Under the pieces are notes generated by a model. The model did no database searches. It had not been told where the DNA came from and worked only from the letters and a program-made list of their open reading frames with translations. A stretch of 64,000 bases of DNA from Pinus tabuliformis (taxonomy: Eukaryota > Streptophyta > Pinopsida > Pinales > Pinaceae), in contig CM062814.1 of assembly GCA_031772625.1 (NCBI GenBank), positions 821,012,757-821,076,756 on the forward strand, written 5' to 3'. Of the stretch, positions 11,522 through 24,030 are shown in pieces. Made by a program: the position numbers and the translations under genes. The first letter of the stretch is position 1; each line of letters begins with the position of its first letter.

Positions 11522-12742
11522 CTATATCGGGGAGCCCTTTACCCACATCTGGGAGTGGAAGAGACGCTCCTCCTCCTCTGGATCTTCGGGTTCATTTTTC
11601 TGGATCTTTGCGGTAGCAACAGTGGCGCTGGGATCCGCATCAATGATCTGCTTCCCTTTTTCATACCCCTTATCGGGTTCTGACTCAGAGTCGGAACATG
11701 CATCTGATTCTGAAACCTTTAGCTCAGCCACCAGTGACTGCTTGGCCCGACACTCACTTGTGTTGTGAGTGGAGCTCTTATGGAACTCGCACCATTTTCC
11801 AGTGTCCTTTCTCGGCTTCGCGGCGCTGTTCTTCACTTGCGGCTTCAGCTGGTTGTCTTGGGCTGTCCTGCCTTGGCTTTGTCCTTTGTTCTGTGGTTTA
11901 GGGGCACCTTTCCCCTGCTTTGGATTCGCAGATCCAAAGTCTCGCTTCTTTTGTTTAAACTTCTGCTCGACCTTGACGGCATATCGGTATGCTGCGCCGA
12001 GCGAGGGGATGTTTAGGAATTGTATTTCTTCCTGGATGTACTTGTGCAGGCAGCCACGGTATTTGAGTATCAAATGTTGCTCTGAATCCTTGATACCCAA
12101 CTTTGTGCGAAGGGTATGGAAAAGATTGGTGAACTCCGGCACGTCTTGGTCCCTTCCCTGCCGCAGCGTGGTCCACTTTATGTATTCATCCTCATAGCTT
12201 CCGACAGGGTAGTACTGCTCCTTGATGGCATCCCGGAACGAATCCCAGGTGGGTGCGGCTGAAAATAGTGAGCCAGTACTTTCATCCTTCTGCTCGCAGT
12301 AGGTTTCCCACCAGTCCTTGACGTGGGGGGCTGCTTTGAGAAGAGCAAAAACAATCTTTTCCCGACTCGAAAATTCATGAACAGAAAAATAACCCTCTAG
12401 CAGATTTAACCATTTATCTACGACATCTGCGTCTATCTGACCCTCGAATATGGGGATTTCAAAATTAACTTGTACCTTAAAGGGTGTGGCGTTTCCAGAG
12501 TAGCTGCTGGAAGCCGATGCGTTGCTTCTGGGTAGCCGCTGAAGGATCTGGGCAAAGCTGTCCATCATCGCGTTCCGTTGTCGCTCGAGGGCTTCTTCGA
12601 GCAAGATTTTGATGGGATCTCCTGCCCCCTCGTCTTTCTTCTCGTCCGCCATGGGAGGCCGTCGGGATTTGCGAGGCTGGTCTTGCAAAGGTTCAACCAG
12701 TTCAAGCCCTAACTCCTTATATCCCGACCTTGTTGGGGACAT
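11522..12742 (-). CDS. gypsy gag (fossil element)
   Basis: A 406-codon frame opening with a hydrophilic, charged N-terminus (ADEKKDEG). A capsid domain of the retrotransposon-gag type follows: the WLNLLEGYFSVHEFS and WWETYCEQ segments, then WDSFRDAIKEQYYP and LRQGRDQDVPEFTNLF. The nucleocapsid part is basic and Gln/Lys-rich and carries a zinc-binding-like CEFHKSSTHNTSEC, a Cys-His-His-Cys spacing rather than the usual CCHC. The last part is acidic. By family knowledge gag builds the cytoplasmic particle. Confidence 0.9.
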   Translation of the reverse strand: MSPTRSGYKELGLELVEPLQDQPRKSRRPPMADEKKDEGAGDPIKILLEEALERQRNAMMDSFAQILQRLPRSNASASSSYSGNATPFKVQVNFEIPIFEGQIDADVVDKWLNLLEGYFSVHEFSSREKIVFALLKAAPHVKDWWETYCEQKDESTGSLFSAAPTWDSFRDAIKEQYYPVGSYEDEYIKWTTLRQGRDQDVPEFTNLFHTLRTKLGIKDSEQHLILKYRGCLHKYIQEEIQFLNIPSLGAAYRYAVKVEQKFKQKKRDFGSANPKQGKGAPKPQNKGQSQGRTAQDNQLKPQVKNSAAKPRKDTGKWCEFHKSSTHNTSECRAKQSLVAELKVSESDACSDSESEPDKGYEKGKQIIDADPSATVATAKIQKNEPEDPEEEERLFHSQMWVKGSPI

Positions 12743-12770
12743 GCAAAGAAAAACAGAGAAAAAGCATACC

Positions 12771-12782
12771 GCTCTGATACCA
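12771..12782 (-). other. primer binding site, initiator Met tRNA type
   Basis: On the minus strand TGGTATCAGAGC follows the 5' LTR after one base. It matches the complement of the 3' end of plant initiator Met tRNA. Confidence 0.9.
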
Positions 12783-12783
12783 C

Positions 12784-13413
12784 TGATCCGGATTTAAACA
12801 GGAACGCAACAAATTACAGAGATAACCATATACACAAAGATGCAGCGGAAATAATACTTCATTTCATTAATGGAAAATGCTGAAATATGCTTACAACCAG
12901 AAATGGAAATAAACCAGCTAGGGCGATGGTAGCTTATCTCTGAGAAGAGATGTGATGGCTACATGCCTCTGAACTGTGTTACAATGAGGCTCGAAGGCCT
13001 ATTTATTGTTGAGAAACAATAGAAAACCCTTAACATTCCAAAACCTAACCCTAGGAGATGAAACGCCAAACTGTGGGCCCCGTTTGGGGGTAAATTGGTA
13101 CATCAACTTCCCGGGGTCGTAACTTTGGCATATGATCTCCGTTTGACGCGTACAATAGCTCATTAGAAAGATCTATCCGAGCACTATCATTGTTGGAATG
13201 GGCAACATCGGTCCATTCCATGGACCCATGTTGCCCCTGGATTCCCCAAAAAACGTCGTTTAGGGCCTCAAAACGGCTCCGGAAGTTCAGGACCCGAAAA
13301 ACTGCTAAAAATAGTAAGTTGTGCTACAATTAAGGAAACTGAAAATGCTGAGAAAGACAATGGTGGGGGTCCAGGTGGACTTGGCAGGTGGCCACCAATA
13401 TCCACCTGGATCA
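12784..13413 (-). repeat. 5' LTR of gypsy element 7538-13413
   Basis: A 630-bp LTR, about 98.7% identical by eye to the 619-bp partner apart from one 11-bp length difference near 13207-13220. In this copy that area forms a short hairpin (GGTCCAT...ATGGACC). Confidence 0.93.
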
Positions 13414-13418
13414 ACGAT
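13414..13418. repeat. target-site duplication ACGAT (right copy)
   Basis: Matches 7533-7537 exactly and directly follows the LTR end GGATCA. Confidence 0.93.
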
Positions 13419-14470
13419 CAACTTGGTCCACTAGTGTTCATCCATGCCATCCACCTTTTCTAAATACGTTACATATGGATGATTGCTAAAGCTTCCATTG
13501 GAAAGAAACCAACCTCCACTAGCAAGACATCATATGGAACAGTTGATTTAACTCTAAGGTTACTAGTGATTAAGTGTTTTTAAATTCTTTCCACTTGTCT
13601 CCATTTGTTGTCTGACACGCTGCTCCCCCAAACTTCGCACTCATAGAGGACAACCAGAGTAACTAACAATCCAAAAAGAGTTTTCTTGGTTTTCCAATCC
13701 TAGAATTCCTCTTTTCTGCATATATTCTGAAGAAGGTAAGACACTCCCCATCCCCTTTGAATCCTTCCGATTCTACATGTCTCCCAATTGAGCCTGTTGT
13801 GAAAAATAATTCCTAGGTACTTGTACTCTTCCACTAACTCCAAGGCTTTTCCCTAAAAAATAAAGTTAGATTTTTATTTTTCTGCTTCAAAGAGAATATC
13901 ATGACTTTAGTTTGTCTAGTACTTACCTGCATCCCCACTTATTGACAATAGAGCTCTAATGCCTTCAAATGCTCTCTCAAAACATGAGAAGATTTTGCAA
14001 TTAGAATAAGATCACCTGCGTACATAAGCAACTTCACCACATATCCTGCTATTTGAATGCCTTCTCCACTAGTGTTGTTCACCCATTCTTCCATCTTATC
14101 AATATATAGACCTAAAAGTGTGGGGGAAAGAGGGCACATCTGCTTAACCCCTATGTCACTACCAAATCATTCGAAAAAGCCTTCCTTAGTTCTGATTTTA
14201 ACGCTAACTTTCTCATAAAGTTTATGCACCGCTGCTCTATACTCCCTTGGAATTTCGAGCCCTTCCATTCTTCTCCAGAGCTTATCTCTAGGGACTGTGT
14301 CAAAATATTTCTTGAAGTCAACGAAGCAACAAAAGGCCTCCTCACTCTAGACGTCCCAACATTTTTCGATGTAGTGCCTAAGAGTGATGCAATGATCAAT
14401 GGTAGAGTGCCTTGGCCTAAACCTAGCTTTCCCTTTAGCTCTTTTACTTTGAAAATCATGAAATATGCGA
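13419..14470 (-). mobile_element. LINE (RTE-like) reverse transcriptase part, right of the inserted gypsy
   Basis: The minus strand encodes the RT core of a non-LTR retrotransposon. From 14459 down: the HSTIDHC segment that opens the RT core, FKKYFDTVPRDKLW near 14290-14330 (motif A), then CPLSPTLLGLYIDKMEEW near 14090-14140, then LLMYAGDLILIAKSS near 13990-14030 (motif C), then the GMQVSTRQTKVMIFS segment near 13900. Motif C reads YAGD where active enzymes have YADD, so a catalytic Asp is lost. In-frame stops and shifts are frequent. The region upstream of RT (endonuclease) is absent, so the copy is 5'-truncated near 14470, the usual fate of LINE insertions. The 3' part lies at 6887-7537. 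Confidence 0.82.
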
Positions 14471-17400
14471 AGTAAAGGAAAAAGAGGAAATTTTCAATCG
14501 GAAATGGGTCTATACTATGGTGATCACGTTTATGTACCTAAGCTATCTAGCGTTTGAAAGGAACTCTGAATGTATGCAATGAACTTAGGACAACAAAAAG
14601 ATAATCAAATATTTGGAATGATGTCATTATGAAGAAAATATGTAATAAGGTATCGAGGAATACATATAGACCTATCTTATCTTGTGTGACAACAAAAAAA
14701 ACAGAGAACACCATAATGTAAAAATACAAAAAAAAAATTGATATCTACCACGAAAATAAAATAAGATATATGTTTTTCATTTTTATATTATAAGTTATAA
14801 AACACTTTTTTATTATTTTTCTCTATTATTCTTTAAAAGAGTGCGACCTCAAATTTAACAATTAAATATAATAATTTATACTATAATCCTTAATAATTTA
14901 CTAATTATAACATTACAATATAAATAATTTAATTCATATAAATTTATTTCATAAAAAATTCTCTTTTCAAAATTATATATAACAATTAATAATTTATATC
15001 ATAAGATTTAATTATTTAATACGTATGATATTAAAATATATAAATAATTTAATCATTACAGTCATACCATAAATCAAATCCTCCCACATAATTATGTCAT
15101 AATAAACCATAATAATAATACCATTCGCAAAAAATAATAGTATTTGTAAAAGTCTCAATTATGGAAATCTTCTGAATCTAAATATTTGTAAACCTTAAGT
15201 ACATTACGTTTATGTTAATATAATTATTCCAAAATGTAGAACCATCATTATTGGACTGAATTTCGATTGAATTGGAGAAAAATCAATTCCACTATCTAAT
15301 TCCAATTAATTCATATATGATTATTGTGAATTAAAAAAGTTTTGGACTTAAATTGTACACTTTTCATTATTTTATTTTATTTTAATTTTAGTCAAATGTG
15401 TTATAAAAAATAATTATATTAAAAAATTCAAATAAATATCATAATAAAACTTTATATAATTATTAATTTTCCAAATCACTTATTTATATATATAAAACTA
15501 ACTCAATGGTTCGAGTTTTGGCCTATATAAAAAACAATTATTTCAAAATTATAGAGTCCAAACTCATTCTCATGAGAATTTAGCTTTTAAATTAAAGTTC
15601 ATACAAATTTGTAAATTAAAGTTCAATTTTACTCGATCTAATTGGATAAAAATAAATAAGATCTACAAAATAATTTATTTATTTTTATTGTTGGTAGATT
15701 ATAACTTATAATTTAATAAATATATCAAGTAGGATTAATGATTATTTTTTTTTAATATGTATACATTATAATATGGAGTTTTTTTATGGAGGTAAAATAA
15801 TTATTTGGATAGTCAAAATTGGTCGGAATCTAAACAAAAAAATTTCAAACAATTTTATAAAGGCATTGTTTGAATCATGTTTTTGATTGTGAAAATAGAT
15901 TCAACACCATCAAAAACTTCTAAACACCTAAAATTATGAAATTTGATAGCTTTTAATTAGATTTACAAAAATTCTTGTCAGAATTTTTCAAAATATAACC
16001 AAAATTTCCATAACTTTCAATACAAAAAAACATAATGGTTAAACTACGGCTTATAATATATAATTTAAATTATTTTACAAATTAAAAAATAATATTTTCA
16101 TAGTATATATATATATATATATATATAAATATAAATACATACTTTTAAAAACGATCATAAAGCACCGTTTATATTTAAAAAAGAATGTGTTGTTTTACTA
16201 TATTAAACTATGAAACAATGATGTGTGAAATGGTAATCAAAGTTTTGTTGGATGGAGGGTCACATCAGCTATCCTCTCTGTATATTAGAAAGTAAACAAC
16301 AATCAACATATGAATATTGATCATTATATAGGATTCTCGTATACACAAGAAATATTTCAGTAATATGATAAAATGATGATTAAAAATAAATTATATATAA
16401 AGTAATTACATCATATGAATATATAATAAAAAATGATAGCTCTGATATAAAGATTTTATGGCATTAAGATATATAAGATAAATATTAATTTAGTACTTCA
16501 TTTAAATTGCAAGCGCCGTTTTGAAAGTACTTTATTTAAATATATTGTGCTATAGATTTTAATTTTTAATTATGAATTATGATTTTTTTTTAAATATATG
16601 TAATTTTTATTTTTAAATTTAGATAAAACTTTAAATATTAGTTATTAGGATAATATTATTATATTTGATTGAATTTAAATACGTTATTTAACATCTATTC
16701 CTAATATGTTTGTTTGGAAATGTTTTAATTAATTTGATTGATTTTCAAAATATAATATAGACATGTTAATTTTTAAATTTTTATATTCGATATTTTTAAT
16801 TAATAAAAACTTAATATATAAAATTTTGATTATTTCTAAAAATATTTTATAAAATATGTTTACATTAATTTAAAAAAAAAAATTACTAAACTATTTTTAT
16901 TTTTTTAAATATCATTAACATAATATATATTTTTAATATTAGTTATTTTTATTTAAACATTTTTTATCATTACTTTAATTCTTGTTATATGTTATGGAAT
17001 TGTCTTTAAGTGTGGTTTTTTGGAGTTTTTGGTGGATTTTTTTTTGGAAGCAAGCGGAAATATTTGTGGTGAAACCTTGATCTGTGTTGTTTAAACTTTT
17101 TTTTTTTTTTATTGCATAGATTTAGCACCCTAAAAAACCCTTGGTCACCTCAATTGTGCATAGTTCACCCATCAAACTTATGATTTCAATGAATCGTTGT
17201 GGTTGTGGTATTCTAGACAAATTAAATTGGAATATAAACCATTAAACGTTTTAAAAAGTCACACTTAAAAGTAACTCAATATGTTAGAGGAACACCACAT
17301 ATTTTTACAAACAAATATTTATAATCTTGCCTTTCTCTTAATTCGACATCATATTCAAACACTCAATGACACATCAAAATGAATGCTTTGAAGGTGATAT

Positions 17401-18624
17401 AGACTCTCGGTATAAGAAAAATGTTTTATTTTATATTATTTTTAATGAGTGAAAATATTGATATCTATATAAAGGTTTAATTTGAAAATCAAAAGATAAA
17501 TATATTTATTTTTGGGTTAAATATTTTACATAGATAAATAAATTACATTGAACTATAAAGTTTAAAGTTTAGGGTACATGGAATTAATTTAAATATATCC
17601 CTTTAATACCAATTACTTTGGATGCTTTAAACTTCTTTCATATCAATTACTTTAATTAAGAATACCAAAATATTTTTACAAATATTGGTAATCTTGTATA
17701 TCTCTTAATTTTCCATCATATTCAAACACTTAATGACACATCAAAATGAATGTTTTGAAGGTGACATAGAGTATAGGTATCAAGAGAAGGTGTTGTCTAA
17801 TGAGGCCACAATTTTGTTCGGATGATGAATTTCTCATCAGAATTCGACGCAAAATCCTTCGAGAAATCTGATTATGGGAGTGTTTAAATCATTTTTTTGA
17901 TGGTGGAAATGCATTCAACATCATCAACGACCACTGAGTCACCCCAAAATCCTGAAGATTGAAAGTTGTAACACAGATTTTCAAATTTTTTCTCTAGATT
18001 TTCTCAAAACCATGCTGCAATTTCTATTGTTTTTCGAGTGAAATTGTGGCTTGCTTCGACTACACATCAAAATAATGGTTCTTTTTTATTTGATTTGATT
18101 TGATTTTTAAATGAAATATATTATTGGAGAGCCAAAATGTTTGACATTGAGGTAAGGGTTCAATTTGAAAATCAAAGGATACATTATTTTTTAAGAAATT
18201 CTATGTATCGATAAATAGATTATAGTGAACTATGAATTTTATGGTACATGTTATTAATCTAAATGAATATAAGTGGTTATTCATTTTTTTCATTTACTAA
18301 AAAAATTACACTTTTCCAAATTTACAACCATTTTGTAGGTTGTAAACTTCCAGCATATTTTTGAAGGATTTATGTCTAGCCTAATTTGTTTCCACAAATT
18401 AAGATATTTCTTATATTAATTCAAGATTCCTAAACTGATGAAGCACACTCACCATATGTGAAATAATTAGCGGAGCTTCCTAATATATCACTTTAATGAG
18501 TAATAAGTTTAATGAAGAATTATTTTTTCATAATTATAAATGAGCTTTAAGAATGAGATTCAAATTAAATTCAAGCTTGTTAAAATATTCAACTGTGGTC
18601 ACAATTTAATTTTGACAGCTCACT
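14471..18624. other. AT-rich intergenic DNA, no genes seen
   Basis: Very AT-rich, full of A and T runs, with no coding frame of note. It holds a (TA)n microsatellite near 16104-16127. Two sets of old diverged repeats are visible by eye: 15865-16030 resembles 17885-18050, and pieces of 17335-17620 recur at 17700-17780 and 18080-18290. They may be worn copies of one non-coding element. Confidence 0.65.
16104..16127. repeat. (TA)n microsatellite
   Basis: About twelve uninterrupted TA units in an AT-rich context. Confidence 0.9.
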
Positions 18625-19684
18625 TGATGGAGATAATAATTGCATTGAATTCCTCTTTTCAAGAGTACCAAAATCAACATAAATATCACTCAAATCGGAT
18701 AAGGGAAAGTATACTTATGATGAAAAGCCCACATGTTCATATTTGATAAGGTCAACCCTAAAGCAAAGTGGGCCACCTTGGAAGGCTATAAATACAAGTG
18801 ACCTCTACCTCATTTAGACACAATGATGAGACACTCGTCTATCTTGGTTTTTGTCTCACACAGGTCTCAATCTCATCGACAGAGAAACATGTTCGCTCTG
18901 AGGTGAAATTCTAGGGTCCAAAGCTATCATCTATGATTTAGGATTTTGAACCTCAGTTGCAAGCACAACACAGGAAGAAGTTAACCGCAGTCGCTCGCAT
19001 AGAAGCTCATCCATGCGATTGGAGCCTTCCAGTCGCACATACAACTTTCCATCTATGCGACTGGGAGTTAAGGGTTTCCATAGTCCAGATCTTACCATAA
19101 TTGCTACATGCCAGGATTAAGGAAGTGACTGAGAAGCTATAGTTGCTTGCATGACTCCTCCTCCATGCGATCGGGACCTAGAAGATGAAATTTCAGTCTT
19201 TTGAATATTTCTCTCTGTGCTCGCAGTGTTCAACAATTGACTGTATACAACGAAAGTTCATTATAGACATCAAAATCAAATTTCTGGGTATAAGATTTGT
19301 TGGGTTCATTTATATATGTTATAGTTTTTTTTGCCAGTTAGTTACATACATGAAGATATAGATAATTGTACTTTATTTTGCTGAATCATTTTATGACAAT
19401 CTAAGAAGAAGAAAAATATTTTGAAAGGGTTTTCCCCATAACGGGTTTTGTTGTGGTCTCAGACCAATCCTGGTGTCTCTATGTGTGAATGCTTTTCTTC
19501 TATTGTTCCTTTATGTTTTTCTGCATTGATGATGTTGATATTGTTCTTTCTACATAGTTGCATATGCTGCTAAATAATGATGTAAATCTGAATAATGTTA
19601 CGATGTTATGGGGTGAATTTTATGGGTTAATTAAGAAATGAAATTATCAAAGCAAAGAACAATATAGCCCTATGAAAAAAATTA
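18625..19684 (+). repeat. 5' LTR of the LARD-like element
   Basis: Starts near TGATGGAGATAA. A good TATA box (CTATAAATACAAG) is at 18786-18798, followed by an expected transcript start region. The R/U5 part carries several short motifs built on TGCGATTGGA / TCCAGTCGCA; one pair forms a near-perfect 24-bp palindrome at 19014-19037. Confidence 0.8.
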
Positions 19685-19696
19685 TGGTATCAGAGC
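19685..19696 (+). other. primer binding site, initiator Met tRNA type
   Basis: TGGTATCAGAGC directly after the left LTR. Confidence 0.9.
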
Positions 19697-22600
19697 TAGG
19701 TTGAAGAAAAGTCATGAAGATCACCCCTATGATGACGCCATTGATGGAAGAAAGAAGAGGATGGTGGAGACTTAAAAGAATTCTAGTTTTTGAATAAAAC
19801 CTTAGGCAATTTGTGTAATGGGGTTTGATGGATATTATGAGGTTAGGGTTTGAGAGAAACCCTGTTTTATGGAAAATATTTGAGATATGAAATCTAGAAA
19901 CCCTAGAATGGTCAAAGTGAATATGTTCAAGCATTTGTGTCAGAATTGATAAAGCTCTAGATGGGATGGTCTATATTAGGCCTAGTTGTTGATAGAGTTG
20001 GGTGAAATATTGAAGGCAACATTGTCATATGGACAATGGATAGTGATGGCTCTTGAAGGCTGGTTCAAGAGGGAGATGATCACATCTCATTGAAGATACA
20101 TTCTTTCCAATTTATGATGCTTCTCTATATCCTTACTTTTTTTTAGACTTATTGATCTAATTATTGTGTTGATCATTAATTATACTTCCTGCATGTATAT
20201 TTGAATATTTGGATGCTTCTCACCTCCTTGATGAGATGTAATAAGAGAATCCTTGTTGAGGATCATTTGAGATGCAGGAAAGAAAAGGTAAAGAGGAACC
20301 TGATGAAAATATGACAAAATGCTAAAATCTACCTATGTTAAATAAAATAATGCACATGCATTTAAATACTACAAGGTATGCATGGTATATTGTTTCAATG
20401 TTATGTTTCAGATGTAATATTGGATGGAAAGTTAAGCCCTAAGGTATGATGAGTATGTCCAATTCACAAATGGCTCACGCATGCATATGAAAGTGATTTG
20501 GATTCATGGTTCTTATGATGAAATGGTGCACTTGATATTGAACAAGTATCTTACCTTTTCGACATAATGAATTTCTTGACTCTATGGAGCTATTTGGAAA
20601 TATTTATTTCTGATATATTGATATCTTGATCCCATGAAGAAGTCCAAAACCTTGATTCTAATATATGGTAACTTGATACTATTAATATTGAGCATGGTAG
20701 CCATGATGATAGAAGTCTAACAAGAGATTTATATTCAAGATCTTTTGTTGGCCATGGCTATGATTTTATGTTGTTAGTAATTATGGCATATGGTAAAATT
20801 GAATGCTCTGACTTGATGGATTGAGTTATGTGACAAAGAAGTAATGTTGTGATCATGACTCTTGAAGTATGTTCCTATTATCTATTTGGCTCTAACCCTT
20901 GACGAAATATTGATTTCATGATGTCATGGTGAAGTAGCTAATGCTAACATATATGACCATGATGAATGTGTGTATATAGTCCAACTTTATGATCTAACAT
21001 ATCTGCTAATGAATTATAGACACGTTGCTGACATGAATGAAGATGACTAAAGTGGCTTCCCATTCAAAAGGAGAATATATCCATAAGATCCCTTCTCTTA
21101 TCATCATTTGCATTATATGTATATTATGTACTATTGAAGTATGATTTATTGACATGAATAAACAAATATCTGATATTGTTAGTCTACAACAAATTTTTGA
21201 TCTGAGGTCACATAGAAGAAAGCTTACAGGTGCGATTGTAGCCTCTTAGTCGTACAAAAGTAAGGTCAAGGGTGCAACTATAGTCTCCCATCCACACAGA
21301 GGAAGACCTATGGGTTCGACTATGCTTGAAGGAAACAAAAATGAAGTTTGTGCATGAAATTAGATGTTCACCTAAAGGATGTTAGTCCTATAGACATGAA
21401 GTAGACAACAAAATTTTCTCTGAGTAGGGAAGTTTGAATGTTTACTCTAATATGAATATGTAGACTAAACTTGTTTTTGCTGGTGACCAAGATATGCATA
21501 TAGATATGTCATTATGATTTAACCATTGAAGTTTGTGTTGCAAGAATTTGACTAGATTTGAATGATTGATATAGATGAGCATTGTTTAGAGTTTTCACAT
21601 GATAATGACTTAGAACTTTGACTTGATGTTGAAAAATGTTCTGGACTATAAATCTCACTATGATAGCGAATTTGGGATTTGACCTGATGAATGATGGTTT
21701 TATTTGATGACTGATGATTTTCCTTGATGAGAATGATATATGAGCATAGTGACGTCCATGACCAATATTGGTATTCTATAATCGTTTTGTATTGGCCTCC
21801 TTGTTCTTAACAAATTGATTGAAGTATTGACTGTTGTGATTGATTGTGAAGTAATCTGACAATGAATGGATGGAACTTGCATAACTTATTCTTGGTGTAT
21901 GCATTTGCATCTAGTGACTTTAACTTGATGAAATGTGGATTGATATTTCTTATGACAACTTGTTGGCATGATAATAGATGAAGTCATGACTTGATGAGAG
22001 CTCTACCTGTCACCTAGTCTAAAGAATCTGATGTTGGTTATGATTTTGCATCTAAACTTTGATAAAATGACTTAGTTGATTTGATTGTAGAATATTGATT
22101 TATGTAAGGTTGAGCATTTTGGTTTGGTAAATTGTTATGTTTGCAGAAAGCTTTGTGTAAAGAAATCTCCCTGATCCAAATATGTCTGCATTGATAGTTA
22201 TCTGGTGAAGCCAAAAAAGTGTGTCGATCAAAACCTATACTTCTAAAGTGGTCGAAGGTATTAATTTTATTTTGAATTTGGTTTTATGTGCTGATAGTCT
22301 ACTATTGACAGGTAATGAGCTTCTGATGATACAAGTAAGAGGGAGATGGCTTTTGAAGTTTGAAATAATGAATAATGGCATGATGAATTGATTTCTGAAG
22401 TTGAGAAAAGAAAATCTATATTGTGAAGCTATTGAAGAAGTATTAATGAAAATCCTTGGGAACTCCGATTGAATTTCAAGAAGTTGTGAAGAGATATTGT
22501 TGAACTTGACTTGGAAAGTGACAGTGGATTAAAGCATCAATGTTTCGTTCACTTCATATACATTGAGTTGCCTCCAAGTATCCTTCAAGATATTTGCATG

Positions 22601-24030
22601 GGATGATCAATTCTTGGTCTAAGACCTTCCCCTTGTGATATATGACTACTTAGATGTACTGATTATGATTATGACCATTATAGATGAGATGATCACATTT
22701 AGATGTTTCCTGAGTATGAGATCTTCCATGATATCTTGGATGAGAGGTTTGTAGCACAACCGAGGTTGAGTACGATATTGCTAGCATGGATAGCTATGTG
22801 GTAGTATGAAGAAGCTCCTTGGAGAGTCGTTTAAGTATGATATGGATATGACATGGATAAATTATGATGACAAATAGTGGGAACCAATTAGAAGAGAATC
22901 CTGCATATAGATGGGATTGATTTACCTTCATATATTAAGACAATGTTGTTGTACGACACAAGCTCAGGCTTGTGGTTGACACCTCCTTGAGAGGGAGGAT
23001 GATTATGGTATCCTTTTTGTGATATATATATTTTTGTTCTAATATGATATTTGATTTGATGTTCGGTATGAATAGGAGACAACTCCTATTGAGACATGAT
23101 GGTTACCAGATATGAGTACGATGATGCGTTGTTGATCTACATAAAGCATCATTGATCGAGGACACTGAGCCAACTCTTCCTCCCCTGTCTAAGCTCCCAG
23201 GGTAAGGAATTGAGATAGAGGACTCCTGGGTTGAGGGAATTTTGGAAAAAAGGGTATCATCCCTATCTGTTACCCATAGGGTTGGAGTAGTATCTCACCC
23301 TATCTTTGTATTTCTAGAGTATACCCCAGTTGGCATCATACCCATAGGCAGGGCTTGTTGGGATCTCCCCTCCCTATATAACCAATGAGTTGAGGAGGAT
23401 TGGAGGCATGTGACCCTTACCTCTTGGTAAGTCAAGTATCTCGTCCAAGCTCAGATTATGATGCAGGGGTTCTACCACATGACTCTTGAGGGTCATTGTT
23501 AGGAAGATCAATAGGAAATATGATGGGTTGAGTAGTGTCTCCCCTATATCACCTATTGCTTGATATGGGGTCATAGTAGTATCTACCCCATGAGATTCGG
23601 AGTTGAGATATGCTCCCTAATGTGGTTCCAGGTTGAGATGTTCTCCCTGATGATATACTCTCCGATGATGACGTGATTCGTAGATCTAACTCCCTGCCGA
23701 TATTCCCGAGTAGTAACCCGCTGACAGAGACTCTGGGTAGTATCTAGATGGATAGAGGGTGGTAGACTGAGCTCCCCTCCAATGTCAAAATTCTTCTTCT
23801 TTTAGATTCGAGAATATTCAACATATGATCAGGGAAAATAAAGAGACAATAAAGAATAAGAAAGAGATGAATCGAGATGATCAGTGATGATACAAGATGA
23901 TGAGATACTTGAGATTGGATATGATTTGATGATAGTATACATGTGACATGATGTAGGTGAAATTCTCCCTAGTTGAGAGGGAGAGTTAAAATATGAAACT
24001 GCGGTCAAATTCCACTTTGGAAAAATCACT
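19697..24030 (+). other. non-coding middle of the LARD-like element
   Basis: No frame longer than about 70 codons and no retroelement motif. The plus strand is rich in TGATG and ATGA words. Near 21231-21330 the palindromic TGCGATTG...AGTCG motif of the LTR reappears. A stretch at 23190-23800 is less AT-rich and has repeated TCCCCT/CTCCC words, for example around TTGAGATG and CTCCCTGATG at 23600-23660. Confidence 0.65.

Larger units (their letters stand above)
7538..13413 (-). mobile_element. Ty3/gypsy element, nearly whole, inserted in the LINE
   Basis: A complete LTR retrotransposon fossil of 5876 bp, read on the minus strand. It has two LTRs (7538-8156 and 12784-13413), a primer site matching initiator Met tRNA, gag, protease, RT, RNase H, integrase, a chromodomain-like tail and a polypurine tract of the AAGGGGGGAGGAA type. 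Ends are TGATCC...GGATCA and a five-base target duplication ACGAT flanks it. The LTRs differ by about eight substitutions and one 11-bp length difference, about 1.3%. At typical plant rates that suggests well under one to a few million years, depending on lineage. It looks almost whole, with about four breaks. It is related to the element at 58184-63996. Confidence 0.95.

Noticed and set aside
14224-14475. Plus-strand 83-codon frame
   Set aside because: It is the antisense shadow of the LINE reverse transcriptase.
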